This document shows positions 48,550 to 60,085 of a stretch of 64,000 nt of DNA, in pieces. The stretch lies in the NCBI GenBank assembly GCA_009823505.1, contig VZQC01004530.1, positions 1,142,625 to 1,206,624 of the forward strand, read 5' to 3'. Position numbers and translations under genes: made by a program. The stretch is from Rhizomys pruinosus (taxonomy: Eukaryota; Chordata; Mammalia; Rodentia; Spalacidae). The notes under the pieces were generated by a model. That model ran no database searches, had not been told where the DNA came from, and saw nothing but the letters and a program-made list of their open reading frames with translations. The number at the start of each line of letters is the position of its first letter. The first letter of the stretch is position 1.

Positions 48550-49198
48550 GTCTCTGCAATTAGGACAGTGAGTAGAGCACAGTTCTATGGTAGTTGGCAT
48601 GCTAAAGAATCAAACAAAGATCAGTGTAATCACTGCCTGAATGAGTGGGTAGCTTCTCTTACATGCATGATCTCCTACTGATGCTGCAGAGACAGCGCTG
48701 AAGAGTGTGGACTGTTGGTATTGCCTTCACCACCCATAGAATGAATGGTTTGGGGTAAATTCATTCACTTCTGAGCTCCAATGTCCCTATTTGTAAATAC
48801 TAACCTTTCTATGAGTTGGTAGAACATAAATGTAATTTGCATCAGACCATAGTAAGTTCTCTATTATTGGTTGAGCTCTCTGGGTACCAGACTGGAATCT
48901 TTATATAGTTAGGTCTATATAGGATTTCTCCCAGCTGAACAAAACCATGCAACCACCACCCACCCCCCCCACACCCCCCAAACACCCAACTACTAGCTCA
49001 GTTTGCAACATGTGTTGTGAGCCAAGCCAGCACATCTAGGGTTACACCTTTTCATCTGAGTCTAGATAACTCTCCATCACATCACCACAATGAGTCACAA
49101 ATTCTAACCCTCCTGACTGCCAATTCCCCAATCCGCCTTTTCCCATATCAGTTACAATATTTACTGTGGCATTTCTCAACCATTTAATGTGTTTCCAG
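48550..49198. other. Single-copy with MIR relic
   Basis: MIR words at 48.77-48.87 kb (cacttctgagctccaatgtc, gaacataaatg) and a C-rich run at 48.95-48.98 kb. No gene. Confidence 0.45.
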
Positions 49199-49400
49199 GA
49201 GCTGGGGAGATGGCTCAGTGGTTAAGAGCATGTACTGCTCCTGCAAAGATCTGCTTTTGGTTCCTAGCACACATCAGGCTGCTCACAACCACCTATATCT
49301 CTATCTCCAGGCATCCTATGCCCTCTCTGGCCTCTGCGGGCACCTGAACTCATGTGTGCATACTTGCACACAGATCCACACATACACATAATTAACAAAG
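49199..49400 (+). mobile_element. Old B2-type SINE
   Basis: agctggggagatggctcagt, taagagcatgtactgctcct, catgtgtgcatacttgcaca. Confidence 0.85.
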
Positions 49401-49954
49401 ATGTGCCACCATTTTCATGTAGCTCAAGGGATAAAGGAGGAAGGGTTCCATCTCCAGGAGGCTTCTGTGTGTGATGGTGATATATAATCTGTTGGGAGAC
49501 TGAGTAATAAAATAAGTTGTTTCCTACACATGAAGAGCCTCCCTTTCTGAACAAAGATCTAATACACAGACATATATCAGTCTGGAGGACCAAGGTGTGC
49601 AGTTTGGAAGATAGATGGTAAAAGAGGAGGAAAACAAGGGCCTTCTTATCTGGGGCCCACATGGATCTCAAGACCCCCCGCCCAGGCTTCCAGGCAAGCA
49701 GGAGTTTTGGCTGCTTTTTTTAGTTTGGTGCCCATAGCACCTAGAATAGAACCCAGCTGAGTCCATGAGTGAATGAAAGCAGCTTTGAGAGCCATCATGT
49801 GTGTGAATTCATAGAATTAGAGTTTGAAGAGAAACTTCAGATGATCTCATTTTATATTGGCAGATGGTGAACTGGGCCTTTTCATCAGGGGGAGGTCCAG
49901 TGTTCTCCATACTCTTTGTTTGTAGTTTCTCAGCTACATTGGTTATATGCGAGG
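49401..49954. other. Single-copy sequence
   Basis: No gene or repeat recognised. Confidence 0.4.
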
Positions 49955-50163
49955 ACCAATATTTATGTGTAGGAGTGTATTGGCTGCATGTATGTAAGTG
50001 TACCTGTGCCATGAAATGCCTGTGGAGGTCAGAAGAGGGCATTAGATCCCCTGAAACTGGAATTAGGATGGTTGTTAGCTGCCATGTGGGTGCTGGGAAA
50101 TGAACCTGGGTCCTGTGCAAAAACAGCCAGTGCTCTTAACCACTGAGCCATTTCTTCAGCCCC
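49955..50163 (-). mobile_element. Old B2-type SINE
   Basis: tgcctgtggaggtcagaaga, gctgccatgtgggtgctggg, ctgagccatttcttcagccc in reverse. Confidence 0.88.
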
Positions 50164-50763
50164 TCTTCTTCCCTATGTATCTTCTTTTAGGCTCAGATTG
50201 ATTAGCACCCCATGGCTAGATATACGAATTACCACAAAGCTCTGGGACCCACTTAATCTAAGCCTGGGGGTCAAATAAAAATGAGGAAGATTCTGATTAT
50301 TCAATCATGCATAACACACATCTGAATTGTCACAATGGAATTGGATGTATCATTTTTTTTCTCCTGTGTCATTGACACATCCATCCCAGCTGTTTTGTTT
50401 TCAAGTCTCCACACTTCTCTGGAAGGCCTTGGAACTGCTCCCAAACTGTCTACAATATTACCACAGTGAACTTACCATTCCCATGCCATGTCAGCAAATA
50501 CCAACTACCCTCTGTTGACTCTTGAACACATATCTTCAGTTGTCACTTCACCCACAGGCTTCAGGTTCATCATTACCTACTCAACATGACTGCTTGGGTG
50601 TACAGGGGTCTCAGATTCATATGTGTCAGACAGTATTCAGGTTTCTCTGGCTCATCACCCACACTACTTTCTCTCCAATCCTTCCCAACTTCAGTAAATG
50701 TAGTCACTGTCCACCCAGTTGCCCTACCAGAATTTACCTTCGTTTCTTTTCTTTTACCCTTGT
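50164..50763. other. Single-copy sequence
   Basis: No gene or repeat recognised; small frames only. Confidence 0.4.
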
Positions 50764-51112
50764 GATGGTTTAAATGAGAATGTCCTCCACAGGCTCCAAT
50801 ACTTGAACAGTTTGTCCATGGTTGGTGGTGCTGTTTGGGGAGATTTAGAAGGTGTGGCCTTGCTGGAGGAAGCATGGCATTGTGGGTAAGCTTTGAGGGT
50901 TCATACTTATGTCCCATTTTCTGTTTGTCTCTCTGCTTCCTGTGGTGGTTTGAAGGTGTGAGCCTTCATCTTTCTACTCCAGTTGCCTGCTGCCATGCCT
51001 TCCCTGCCTTGATGGACTCTTATCTCTCTGGAACCATAAGCCAAATAAACCCTTCCTTCTATAAATCACCCTAGTCATGGTGTTTTATAACAGCAAAAGA
51101 AAAGTCACATTC
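50764..51112 (+). mobile_element. MaLR-type solo LTR
   Basis: Starts gatggtttaaatgagaatgt and ends gtcatggtgttttataacag, with aataaacccttccttctat before the end. Same type as 7390-7750. No coding. Confidence 0.58.
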
Positions 51113-51930
51113 TTAATCCTTTAGAGCCTAATTCTCTCTGTGTCTGGGTTTGGTCCATTTTCTACTGTGTTGCCTTCATGGTCTAAGATGTTGCCATCTC
51201 TTGCCAAGTCTAGTTTGCCATTCCCACCCTATCCCAAACCGATTTTTCCTATCTCCTTAGAGTATGTTTTCTGTTGAGTGGTATTTCAAACATGGAAATG
51301 GGATATGATATTCTGCTGTTGTGTAGTTATTTTCTCTGAATTGATACATTCACTCCTGGAGGGAAAGAGGTTTATAAGACTCGGGAAGTAAAGAAACACA
51401 ATCAGGAAGCAAATGAAACTTATAAACCTCAGGAAACTCATGAAATTCCAAGATTTGCTAGGGCTGTCCTCAAGTTTCTTTAAGTAGTGGTAATTCTTGG
51501 GTGAGGACGCTTTCTTGTTGATCAAGCTTCCTGCCAATTTTGACAGGAAGCTCTGTGGATATGGTTTGCATGAGTCACCATCCATCCTGGATAGACTTTC
51601 TGGTGATAAAGTTGCCTTTGAGCCACCCATGTACCTTTAAGTAACTCCTCATCCCCACTGCTTTAAGTAATCTCAGTAAACTCACTGGGTACCTAAGCTA
51701 GATTTGGTGAGATACTTTCTTTGGTTTGTCATTGATACCTTACATGGGGTGCATTGGTTCTTACGTCTCCTCAGGAAAAAGTCATACATACTAAGACCAT
51801 TCGGCCTCTCTAGTGGCTAGGATTTATCAAGCCTGTGTGATGTGATCCCACTTATTGTCCACTGGACTCACTACCCTCTAGCCACATGATCTGTGGTTAA
51901 TGTACTTGAGATGCCTTAGGTTTAGATGTG
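51113..51930. other. Single-copy sequence
   Basis: A 114-codon minus-strand frame at 51286-51630 lacks recognisable motifs. No repeat seen. Confidence 0.4.
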
Positions 51931-51932
51931 AC

Positions 51933-51962
<30 letters not shown>
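51933..51962 (+). repeat. (GAT)10 microsatellite
   Basis: Ten GAT units, giving a run of Asp in one frame. Confidence 0.95.
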
Positions 51963-51965
<3 letters not shown>

Positions 51966-51971
51966 GGTTTG

Positions 51972-52065
51972 GATCTCTGTGAGTTTAAGGCCAGCCTGGT
52001 CTACATAGTGAGTTCCAGGACAACTGGGGCTACAGGGAAACCCTGTTTCAAAAAGACCCAAAAAA
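51972..52065 (+). mobile_element. B1 3' half
   Basis: gatctctgtgagtttaaggc to agggaaaccctgtttc; the 5' half is missing and the GAT tract lies at its edge. Confidence 0.8.
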
Positions 52066-52069
52066 TTTT

Positions 52070-52312
52070 ATGCATAGAGCTGGAAGTTGAGTCAGTCAGT
52101 AAAGTGCCTGCAACAAATATGAAGACCTGAGTTTTCATCCCTAGAACCCAGGAAAAGAGCCAAGTACCTTGACTCATTCCTGTAACCTTGGCACTGGGGG
52201 GGTGGCTGGAAGGGGTGGGCAGAGACAAATAGATCTGAAGATCAGTGGCCCAGTCAACCTAGCTGAATCAGTGAGCTTCAGCTTCAGGGAGAAAGCCTGT
52301 CTCAAAAAAAAA
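52070..52312 (+). mobile_element. B4-type composite SINE
   Basis: A tRNA-like left part (gcatagagctggaagttgag) and a right part ending agaaagcctgtctcaaaaaa. Same layout as 12197-12470. Confidence 0.55.
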
Positions 52313-53010
52313 GGTGGATTTTCCTTTCTTCTTTGATTATAATTGACATTTTTGCTGGGTAGGGTAACCTGGGTTAACATCTATAGTCATTTAGTATTGG
52401 GAATAGTTTGGTCCAAGCTCTTCTGGCTTTCATTGTTTGCATTGAAAAGTCGGCTGTAATTCTGATGTAACTTGTTTTACTCCTGTGACTTTCAGTATTC
52501 TGTCTTTGTTTTGAGCATCTAGTGTTTTTATTATGATATAGTGTAGGGAGTTTCTTTTCTGATCTTGTCTATTTGGTGCTCTATGTGCTTCTTATATTTG
52601 TATGGGTATGTCTTTTTCCAATGTATGGAAATTTTCTTCTATAATTCTGTTGAAGATCTGGTCCATACCATTATCCTGGGATTCTTGTTCCTCTATACCT
52701 ATGATGCATAGGTTTGGTCTCTTCATGGTGTCCCACATTTCCTGGTTATTCCACTTTTTTTTTTTAATTTTCATAGTCTTTGCTTGAGCTCTCCAGTCTT
52801 CCATGTTATCTTCTAGTCTTGATATTCTATTTTCTGCATCATCCATTAAGATATTGAGGCTTTCTCCCATCTTTTCCTGTTGACTGGATGAGTGTTAGAT
52901 TTCCTTTTTTATTTCAGCCTAAGTTTTCTTTAGTATTTCCATTTCTGGAGTTTGTCATTCTCTCCTTTTAGATCTTCGATTTGCTTGTCTGTGTGGTTGG
53001 TTTCCTTTTT
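52313..53010 (-). pseudogene. L1/HAL1 ORF1 relic
   Basis: On the minus strand, 52870-52592 gives 92 open codons with NRISRLEDNMEDWRAQAK, then KRPNLCIIGIEEQES, then IIEENFHTLEKD. This is the end of the ORF1p coiled coil passing into its RNA-binding domain (family pattern RISxLEDR..., NIRIIGVPE). ORF1p is the trimeric nucleic-acid chaperone of L1. Frameshifted coiled-coil words (KQIEDLKGENDKL) lie upstream at about 52.97 kb. Sequence after the frame (52.43-52.59 kb) resembles the piece following ORF1 in half-L1 (HAL1) elements. Too decayed to function. Confidence 0.75.
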
Positions 53011-53770
53011 CCTTTCAGTGTGGGATCTCTTCCATGTAGTAGCGTCCTGGCACATCTGCGATGACTAATGAGCCAATGTTTGTACTTACCATCACCTGAA
53101 GTCCAGGCTGCATTCTGCTGCCATCGGTTTTCACATCATGGCCTCTTTCAGTTCTAGGATCTCACACCTGATGCCACATTATGTTCCACCACTGCCTGTC
53201 CGTTGCTTCCTCTGGTATCCTGCAACTTCTCAGATTTTCTTTGTTTTTATAACCTTAACAATTCTAGGACAATGGATCAGGTAGTTTATAGAACACATGG
53301 CATTTTGGCTTTGTTTGATATTTTTCTCATGATGGGATTTGAGTTTGGGACGGAAAACCTGTTGGGGTAAAGAGCTAGCTAGTCTCATCACACCCACCCT
53401 TACCCATGTGATTTTTATCATGCTTGGGCTGGGAGGAGGTAGGCTGTAATTCTCAGATCTTAGAATTTCTCTTTAATCCTTTTGCTTTTTTCTTTTGAAT
53501 AGGTGCTTTCTTGGCAAAATTTGAATGGGTGGGAATTATTAGGAGAGGTGATTTGTTCTTGCATTTGGACTCAGTCTGTATTTTCATCTGTTCTTAGGCA
53601 ATCGCTTCTTATCTTGACCTATGGTGGAGACTAACTCCTCTGTTCACCTGTACCAAACAGAAGCTGTGGCCCTCTGCCTATGAATATTTCTCCTCTGTGT
53701 CATTTGGTTATTGAGGTGTCTAAATGCTCTTGACCAGCCCTGGAAAATAGTATGCTTTAAATTTTTGTGT
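53011..53770. other. Single-copy or very old LINE sequence
   Basis: No clear feature. Confidence 0.35.
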
Positions 53771-53935
53771 AGCCAGGTAGGGAGGCACATGCCTTTAATC
53801 CCAACACTCAGGAGGCAGAGGCAGGCAGATCTCTGTGAGTTCAAGGCCAATCTGGTCTACATAGTGAATTCCAGGTCAGCTGGGGCTACAGGGAGATCCT
53901 GTCCCCAAAAGACCAAAGAATAAAATAAAATAAAA
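53771..53935 (+). mobile_element. B1 SINE
   Basis: agccaggtagggaggcacat to gatcctgtccccaaaag with a taaaa-type tail. It is flanked by taaatttttgtg (53757) and aaatttttctaatg (53933). Confidence 0.92.
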
Positions 53936-54782
53936 TTTTTCTAATGTTTTCTTAGAAAACATAAGAGAAATGGTCTACTATATACAATATCCCAAAGAGA
54001 AGTAAAACTATATTTTGTGGGTTCTTTTCTCAGTTTCCTTATCTGTTTCCCCCTCCCCTTCCTCTTTTTGACTTGTTTCAATTCCCTCCTGTTTAGCTTT
54101 TCTTTGGTCCTCACACTAGTTCACAAAGTTACATGTTTCTTTTATGTGTTAAAAGGATATTTTGAAGATGATTGCTCAACTTTTAATAAAATGTATGTTT
54201 TCCTCTCATCAATCTGCTTAATTATATGCTATGGTAAACTCTTCATCCTATCATTGAATAATAATTATTATTTGTATTCGGGAATTGCTTCTAGACCTTC
54301 CTGCTGGCTCACCTTGCTTCTCTCACCTCACTTCTCCCCGTGATGTTTACAATGTTTCTCTCTGTGATCCGTTCTCTTCCCTAGTTCTTTACGCAGAGGG
54401 CACCTTTGCAGATCTGTGACCCTTTTAGTTTTGTCATTTGCTCTGTCTCATGAATGGTGTTTAGATCAGGCGATTATTCTGGGTTTACTATTAATTTTTG
54501 CGAACCATTTTCTTCTGACCTATAACTGGCATTTTTGAGAAGCTTGCTGCCAGTTAAAATTTCATCTGGTGTCCCATAAACATGGGCTTCTCTTTATGTA
54601 TGATCATGATTTTCTTATTATCTCTGTGTCTCGTGATTTTATTGTGGAGTGTCTATATGTACATTACTTTGCAGTCTCTAATGTTTAATATTTCAAATGA
54701 ATTACTATAACATAATTTGAATTCATGCCAGTTGACCTTAAAAGGATTCTATTCTTTTATCATATCAAAAGTGTCCTGGTGG
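53936..54782. other. AT-rich sequence, possibly old LINE
   Basis: No gene. The style (for example cttcttttatgtgtta, catgggcttctctttatg) suggests old antisense LINE, but I cannot align it by eye. Confidence 0.35.
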
Positions 54783-54998
54783 GGGCTGAAGTGATGGCTC
54801 AGGGGTTAAGAGCTCTTGTTGCTCTTCCAGAAGACTGGAGTTTTGTTCCTAGGACCCACATGGCAGCTGACAGCCATCAGTAATTCTTGTTCCAGGGGAT
54901 AAAATACCCTCTTCTGGCCTCCGTGGGCATTGCATGCATGTAGAGCATATATACTCAGGCAAAAAACAGATACACATAAAATAAAAATAACAAAGTAT
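54783..54998 (+). mobile_element. Old B2-type SINE
   Basis: gggctgaagtgatggctcag, gttaagagctcttgttgctc, ccctcttctggcctccgtgg, A-rich tail. Confidence 0.88.
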
Positions 54999-55039
54999 TT
55001 TTAAGTGTCCTGGTAGGACATGCTTATAACTTGAATAGG

Positions 55040-55195
55040 TGTCATAGTTTTTTGTTTAGTTTTGAGATAGGATCTTAGTTTGTTTTGTGGCTGGCATAGA
55101 ACCCATGATGTAGACTCAAACTCATAGAAATCTAAATGATTTTGCCTCCTGAGTGCTATGATTAAAGGAGTCTGCCACATGCCTGGCCCATGTTG
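55040..55195 (-). mobile_element. Old B1 SINE
   Basis: tttgagataggatcttagtt, tgcctcctgagtgctatgat and gtctgccacatgcctgg in reverse; diverged. Confidence 0.75.
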
Positions 55196-55215
55196 TTTCA
55201 ATTGTGAAAGTTTAA

Positions 55216-55616
55216 TTTTTTTTTTTTGTTGTTTTTTTTGGTCTTTTTGAGACAGGGTCTCCCTGTAGCTCTGGCTGTCCTGGAACTCACTCTGTAGACC
55301 AGGCTGGCCTTGGACTCACAGAGATCCGCGTGCCTCTGCCTCCCAAGTGCTAGGATTAAAGGCATGCGCCACCACGCCCGACATTTATTTATTTCTGTAT
55401 GTGTATCAATGTACTGTCTGCATGCAAGTTTGTGCACCCATGTCATGCAATGCCGCGGAGGTCAGAAGAGGTTGTAAGATTCCCCTGGAACTGGAGTTCT
55501 CCTGGAACTGGAGTTTCAGACGGTTCTAGGCCACTATGTGGGTGCTACGGATCGAACCCAGGTCCTCTGTAAGAGCGGTCGGTGCTCTTAACTGCTAGGC
55601 CATCTCTCCAGCCCCA
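55216..55616 (-). mobile_element. B2-B1 dimeric SINE
   Basis: On the minus strand a full-length young-type B2 (55616-55381) runs through its aaataaataaat tail straight into a complete B1 beginning gtcgggcgtggtggcgcatg (55380-55216) with a poly-A tail. One pair of duplications, gaaagtttaa at 55206-55215 and 55617-55626, encloses both. There is no duplication at the internal joint, so the two parts were inserted together. The B2 B box reads ggttcgatccg, one change from the family form. Confidence 0.92.
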
Positions 55617-55626
55617 GAAAGTTTAA

Positions 55627-55974
55627 CGTATTTTAGTATTCATGAGTTTAATAAATTCCTATTATTGCATTAACAGTTGGGGATTTTTTTACTTTCAATT
55701 TTTATTCATTAGTTTTCAGAGTAATTTTAGAAAAATTTCATTAAATTCCCAAATAATGATGTCTTTATTTTTAAACTACTTTTGAGGAAAACACATATTC
55801 TTTTGTATATCACTTTATTTATCTTTAAGCACAATGTAAGTATATAGTTTTTTTTTAGGAGGGTCTTTATTTATTTCTATCCTTTCCTCTCTCCCTCCTC
55901 TCTTCCTCTCTCCCTTCCTCCCTCCCTCTTTCCTTCTTTCCTTCCTTCATTTCCTCCTTCCTTCTTTTAAAAGA
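55627..55974. other. AT-rich then CT-rich low-complexity sequence
   Basis: 55.87-55.97 kb is a pyrimidine-rich (TCCC/TTCC)n tract. No gene. Confidence 0.6.
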
Positions 55975-56298
55975 CGGTTTCATGTTTTTCAAGCCAGCCT
56001 CAGATTTTCTGTGTATCCAGAGATGGCCTCACAGTCCTGATCTTCCTGCCTCAGCCTCCAGAGCACTGGGATTGTGCTGTGTGCCACCAATCTTGGCTTA
56101 TGAAATGCAGGGAATAGAACTCACAAGTCTTCGCACATGCTAGACAAGCATTCTACCAACTGAGCTGGACCCTCCAGAGCACTGGGATTGTGCTGTGTAC
56201 CACCAGTCTTGGTTTATGAAATGCAGGGAATAGAGCTCACAGGTCTTCGCACATGCTAGACAAGCATTCTAGCAACGAGCTGGACCTCTAGCCCCAGT
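55975..56298 (-). mobile_element. Old B1/B4-type SINE with 116-bp tandem duplication
   Basis: A decayed B1-like part (agcctccagagcactgggat) passes into a B4-type end (gctagacaagcattctacca, ctgagctggacc, ctctagcccc). The segment starting cctccagagcac at 56055 is repeated from 56171, giving a 116-bp direct duplication with few differences. Confidence 0.7.
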
Positions 56299-56890
56299 AT
56301 CTTGTGCTTTTTAAAGTGTCTCTGAAATCTGATATTTTCCTGGTATGCTTTCAGTAGAATAGTGTATAAATTCCTATTCATTTTGTATATTTATTTTCAT
56401 TGAGAGTAACTTATACAATTCCCTTCTTGGCTTTTTAAATTTCAAATGTTTAAATTTGAAAAAAAATTTAGACTTTTCCAGATTAAACAAAAACCTATAA
56501 ATATAATGGCCATGTTTTTGCTTCCAGTACTTATAATTTAATATTATCCGGTTTCCTTGGCTACATTGTATAGCCAGTTAGAGGAGAGGGATATTGTCCC
56601 TCTCCTGTTTTCAATTTCATTGAGAATCAAGCATTTCTTCAAAGAACACTGTGTTACTGATTGATTTCAGACATTTCACATGCATGCATGCCCACAAGCA
56701 TGGGCGTGCATAGAGGTACATACCCACAAGCACAAACATGCATGTACATATATGTACAAACATGTACTGCATACGTGCAGTGCACACAGACACATAGGCA
56801 CACACATAGATAGACACATAAACATACAAATAAATCCTGATGTTTCTTTATAGAGTCTTTCAGAAGCTGATTGAGAGAAGACTTTTATTT
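56299..56890. other. AT-rich sequence with CA/TG-rich patch
   Basis: 56.68-56.83 kb is rich in cacacatacat words. No gene. Confidence 0.4.
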
Positions 56891-56892
56891 TC

Positions 56893-57117
56893 TAAAAGAT
56901 TTATCTATTTTTATGTTTATGAGTGTTTGGAGATATATATAATAAATTAATAATTATATAATATATATATATGGCATGCCTGGTGTTTGAGGAGGCTGTT
57001 GGAGGTCCTGAAACTGGAATTGGAGATGGTAAGCTACCATGTGGGTGCTGGGAATGGAACCACTGTCTTCTGTAAGAGCACAAGTACTTTTAACCACTGG
57101 GCCATTTCTTTAAGCCT
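56893..57117 (-). mobile_element. Old B2-type SINE with (AT) expansion
   Basis: tatgtttatgagtgtttgga, an AT-rich expansion (56932-56972), taccatgtgggtgctgggaa and accactgggccatttcttta. Confidence 0.8.
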
Positions 57118-57131
57118 CAAGACTTTTCATT

Positions 57132-57353
57132 TCTTGGAATTTTTATGTATTATTTTATTTTATGTGTATGAGTGCACTGCATGCATGAATATAAGTGCAC
57201 TGATAATGTAATCCCCACAAAGATCAAAAGAAGTTTCAGACCCCAGGAACTGGAGTTACAGTTGTTATCTGCCATGTGTGTGCTGGGAACCCAGCCTTTG
57301 GGTCCTCTGCAAGAACAACCAGTATTCTTAACCACTAATGTGTCTCTCTATCC
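57132..57353 (-). mobile_element. Old B2-type SINE
   Basis: tatgtgtatgagtgcactgc, caggaactggagttacagtt, ctaatgtgtctctctatccc in reverse. A young B2 inserted at its right edge. Confidence 0.85.
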
Positions 57354-57367
57354 CAAGACTCTTTATT

Positions 57368-57605
57368 ATTTTTTTTAATTTTATTTATTTCTGTATGTGT
57401 ATGAATGTACTGTCTGCATGCAAGTTTGTGCACCCGTGTTGTGCAATGCCGCGGAGGTCAGAAGAGGGTGTCGGACTCCCCTGGAACTGGAGTTCTGGAT
57501 TGGAGTTTCAGACGGTTCTCGGCCTCCACGTGGGTGCTGGGGATCGAACCCGGGTCCTCGGCAAGAGCGGTCAGCGCTCTTAACTGCTAGGCCATCGCTC
57601 CAGCC
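57368..57605 (-). mobile_element. Young B2-family SINE
   Basis: Reverse copy lacking a few bases near gagttctggattgg. The 14-bp duplication caagactctttatt lies at 57354-57367 and 57606-57619. Confidence 0.96.
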
Positions 57606-57639
57606 CAAGACTCTTTATTTTTAAGAGTTCTTGTTTGTT

Positions 57640-57752
57640 TGCTCTTTGATACAAGGTCTCACATACAGCCCTGGCTGGTTTGGAACTTGCTGTATAGAGA
57701 GATCCACCTGCCTTGGCTTCCTGAGTGCTGGAATTAAAGGAATGTGCCAGCA
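57640..57752 (-). mobile_element. Old B1 SINE
   Basis: tacaaggtctcacatacagc, cctgagtgctggaattaaag in reverse. Confidence 0.75.
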
Positions 57753-58440
57753 ACTTTAATATGTACCATTACATGTCAAAATAGTCAAATATATTTGCAC
57801 AGTTCAAAGAGGAATATTAAAGTGCACTCCAATCAGCTCTTTAAAAGATCTGCAGACCCTCTGAGCCCTCTGAGCTATTCCTGCATTTCTTCTTCTATTG
57901 AAGGTAGTCAGAATTTTGAATTTCTTGTTTCCTTGCTTTTCTTTATGGTTGTACCCCCGATTTACAAACCTGAGTTTTTTCAATGTGTCTGAGTCCAGGA
58001 GTGATGTAAGCGGACTGTGTGGCTTGCATTCATTTCTAACTTTCTTTTTGCCTTTGTGATGCCTCTGTGTGAAGCTACCATGCTCTACCCTGTTGACTTT
58101 AAGTGCTGTGCACTTGTTCCTGCAGAGCAGCAGTCTGTTCCTCCACCATTCTGGGTGTTTCCAGTGTGCGGCCATATCATTTGGTATGTGTTTGCTAGCA
58201 CACACTTGTGAGAGTTTTCTGAGGAAAACGTCTTGAAAGGATTTTCCCACTAAAGGCTGGACGCGTGCGGTCTTGGTGTTTGGGTGTGACCACCCGTACT
58301 GCATCATGTCCAGAGGTTTGCCAATACACGTTTCATCAGCAGTGTAATTGGAATGCATTGCCTCGCATTCTGACTGTCTCCTGGTACTGTTAGAATGTTT
58401 ACTGATCATGTTCCTCATTCAAAATCATACTGCAAGGTGG
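57753..58440. other. Single-copy; holds a 204-codon minus-strand frame
   Basis: 58418-57804 on the minus strand is the longest open frame in the window: basic, with no signal peptide, zinc-finger, coiled-coil or other motif that I recognise. A frame of this length is not surprising by chance in 64 kb read six ways. I do not call it a gene. Confidence 0.3.
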
Positions 58441-58444
58441 TGTA

Positions 58445-58555
58445 AGACAAAGTCTCGCTGTGTAGCCCAGTTGTCCTGTGACTTGCTTTGTAAAAGTTTA
58501 GGTTGGCCTCAAACTTATGACCCTTCTGCTTCAGCCTTGGGTGTTCTATGATTGC
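58445..58555 (-). mobile_element. Very old B1/PB1-type SINE
   Basis: agacaaagtctcgctgtgta, ttggcctcaaacttatgacc in reverse. Confidence 0.65.
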
Positions 58556-58746
58556 AATGTAATTTTAACTCACATTTATCTAATAATTAAAACCGATCAG
58601 CTCTTAAATGCTTACCATCCAATTATTTCTTTTCTGTTAAATTCCTATTGCTAGTTTTATTTCTATTAATTCTCATTTTTAGGAATTTCTTTTCCATTTT
58701 AGATACAAATCCTCTATAGCTGATCATTGTAAAAATATATTTTTTT

Positions 58747-59168
58747 GCTGGATGTGGTGGCACACACTTTTATTTTTTTTTAAAAAATTTTTAATTAATT
58801 TTATTTATTTCTGTATGTGCATGAATGTACTGTCTGCATGCAAGTCTGTGCACCCTTGTCGTGCAATGCCACGGAGGTCAGAAGAGGGTGTCGGATTCCC
58901 CTGGAACTGGAGTTCTCCTGGAATTGGAGTTTCAGACGGTTCTCAGCCGCCATGTGGGTGCTGGGGATCGAACCCGGGTCCTCTGCAAGAGCGGTCGGTG
59001 CTCTTAACCACTAGGCTATCTCTCCAGCCCCTGGCACACGCTTTTAATCCCAGCACTCAGGAAGCAGAGGCAGGCAGATCTCTGTGAGTTCAAGGCCAGA
59101 CTGGTCTACATAGTGAGCTCCAGGCAAGCTGGGACAAAAGGGAGTTCCTGTCTCAAAAAGACAAAAAA
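58747..59168 (+). mobile_element. B1 SINE split by a B2
   Basis: The B1 5' end (gctggatgtggtggcacaca, 58747-58773) and the rest (cttttaatcccagcactcag onward, 59040-59168) flank a young B2. Confidence 0.92.
58774..59031 (-). mobile_element. Young B2-family SINE inside B1
   Basis: Full-length reverse copy. Its duplication is B1 sequence: tggcacacacttttat on the left (58758-58773) and tggcacacgcttttaat on the right (59032-59048), one mismatch. Confidence 0.96.
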
Positions 59169-59331
59169 GAATTTTTTCTACTTTATTATTCTTCATGAGG
59201 AAGTTCTTGACTTTCAAGTTGTCAACATTTCCATCTTTCACTTTTATGTTTATATTTGTTTTTCTAAGTTTGAAACATTTTCCTTGATGAATTAACAGTT
59301 ATGCTCTTGTTTTGATTTCTGAAACTACTTA

Positions 59332-59515
59332 TTCTGGGCATGGCAGCACATGCCTTTGGTCTCAGCACTTGGAAAGGAGAAGCAGATGGATCTCTGTGAG
59401 ATGGAGGTCAGTCTGGTCTACAAGGCGAGTTCTGGGCCAGCTGAGGCTACAGGGAGACTCTGCCTCAAAAAATGATAAAGAGGGAAACAAAACAAAAACT
59501 GAGATAAAGCTACTA
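59332..59515 (+). mobile_element. B1 SINE
   Basis: ctgggcatggcagcacatgc to gggagactctgcctcaaaaa; diverged. Confidence 0.88.
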
Positions 59516-60068
59516 TAAATGTTGTGTATTCATTCCTAAGAACCTTGCTTATGATACCTTTGATGTAAGATCTTTTTTTAAGTTAATTTTATGGAAGGGT
59601 CTTTTGGAGGCTTTAATAGCAGATCTGTGGGTGTTTTTCTAACTTGTTAATACTCTGATTTTAATTGCTCTGATTTTTCTTATGTTCGCTTTTTTGGATA
59701 AACTAAAATTAAAAATGTCATTTTGTTGCATTTACATGTTTCTGAATTTGCTTTGCCAATATTTTGTTGATATTTTTTTCATTTATGTCGATGAGCATAC
59801 ATTGGCTTGGTACAGCGTGTCTGTCTTGTTTGGAATCAAGATTAGGCTGATCCAATAAAAAAGGATTCTCTAGAAAGTTTATGTAAATTTAGAATTATCT
59901 GTCCCTTTCTGTTTGGCAGAACTTTCTTGTAAAGCCATCTGGGTCCGATGTTTCCTGGTCCTAACATTTGAAACTATTGATATAATTTTTTAAATGATTG
60001 TAAGATTTTGCCTGCCTTTTCTTCTTTCTTGAGTCAATTTCTGTGGCCATGTTTTTCTGAAAGTTTAT
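59516..60068 (-). mobile_element. Ancient L1 ORF2 relic
   Basis: Antisense L1 words gccaatattttgttgatatt, gtaaagccatctgggtccga and ttcttgagtcaatttctgtg in the proper order. It continues after the 60.1-62.2 kb insertion as tattaactattatgcttc at 62.21 kb. Confidence 0.6.
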
Positions 60069-60085
60069 TGACATTATAACTTATT

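Noticed and set aside
52592..52870. Possible intact small coiled-coil gene
   Set aside because: Residue pattern is L1 ORF1p; flanking frames are broken, so it is a relic and not a gene.
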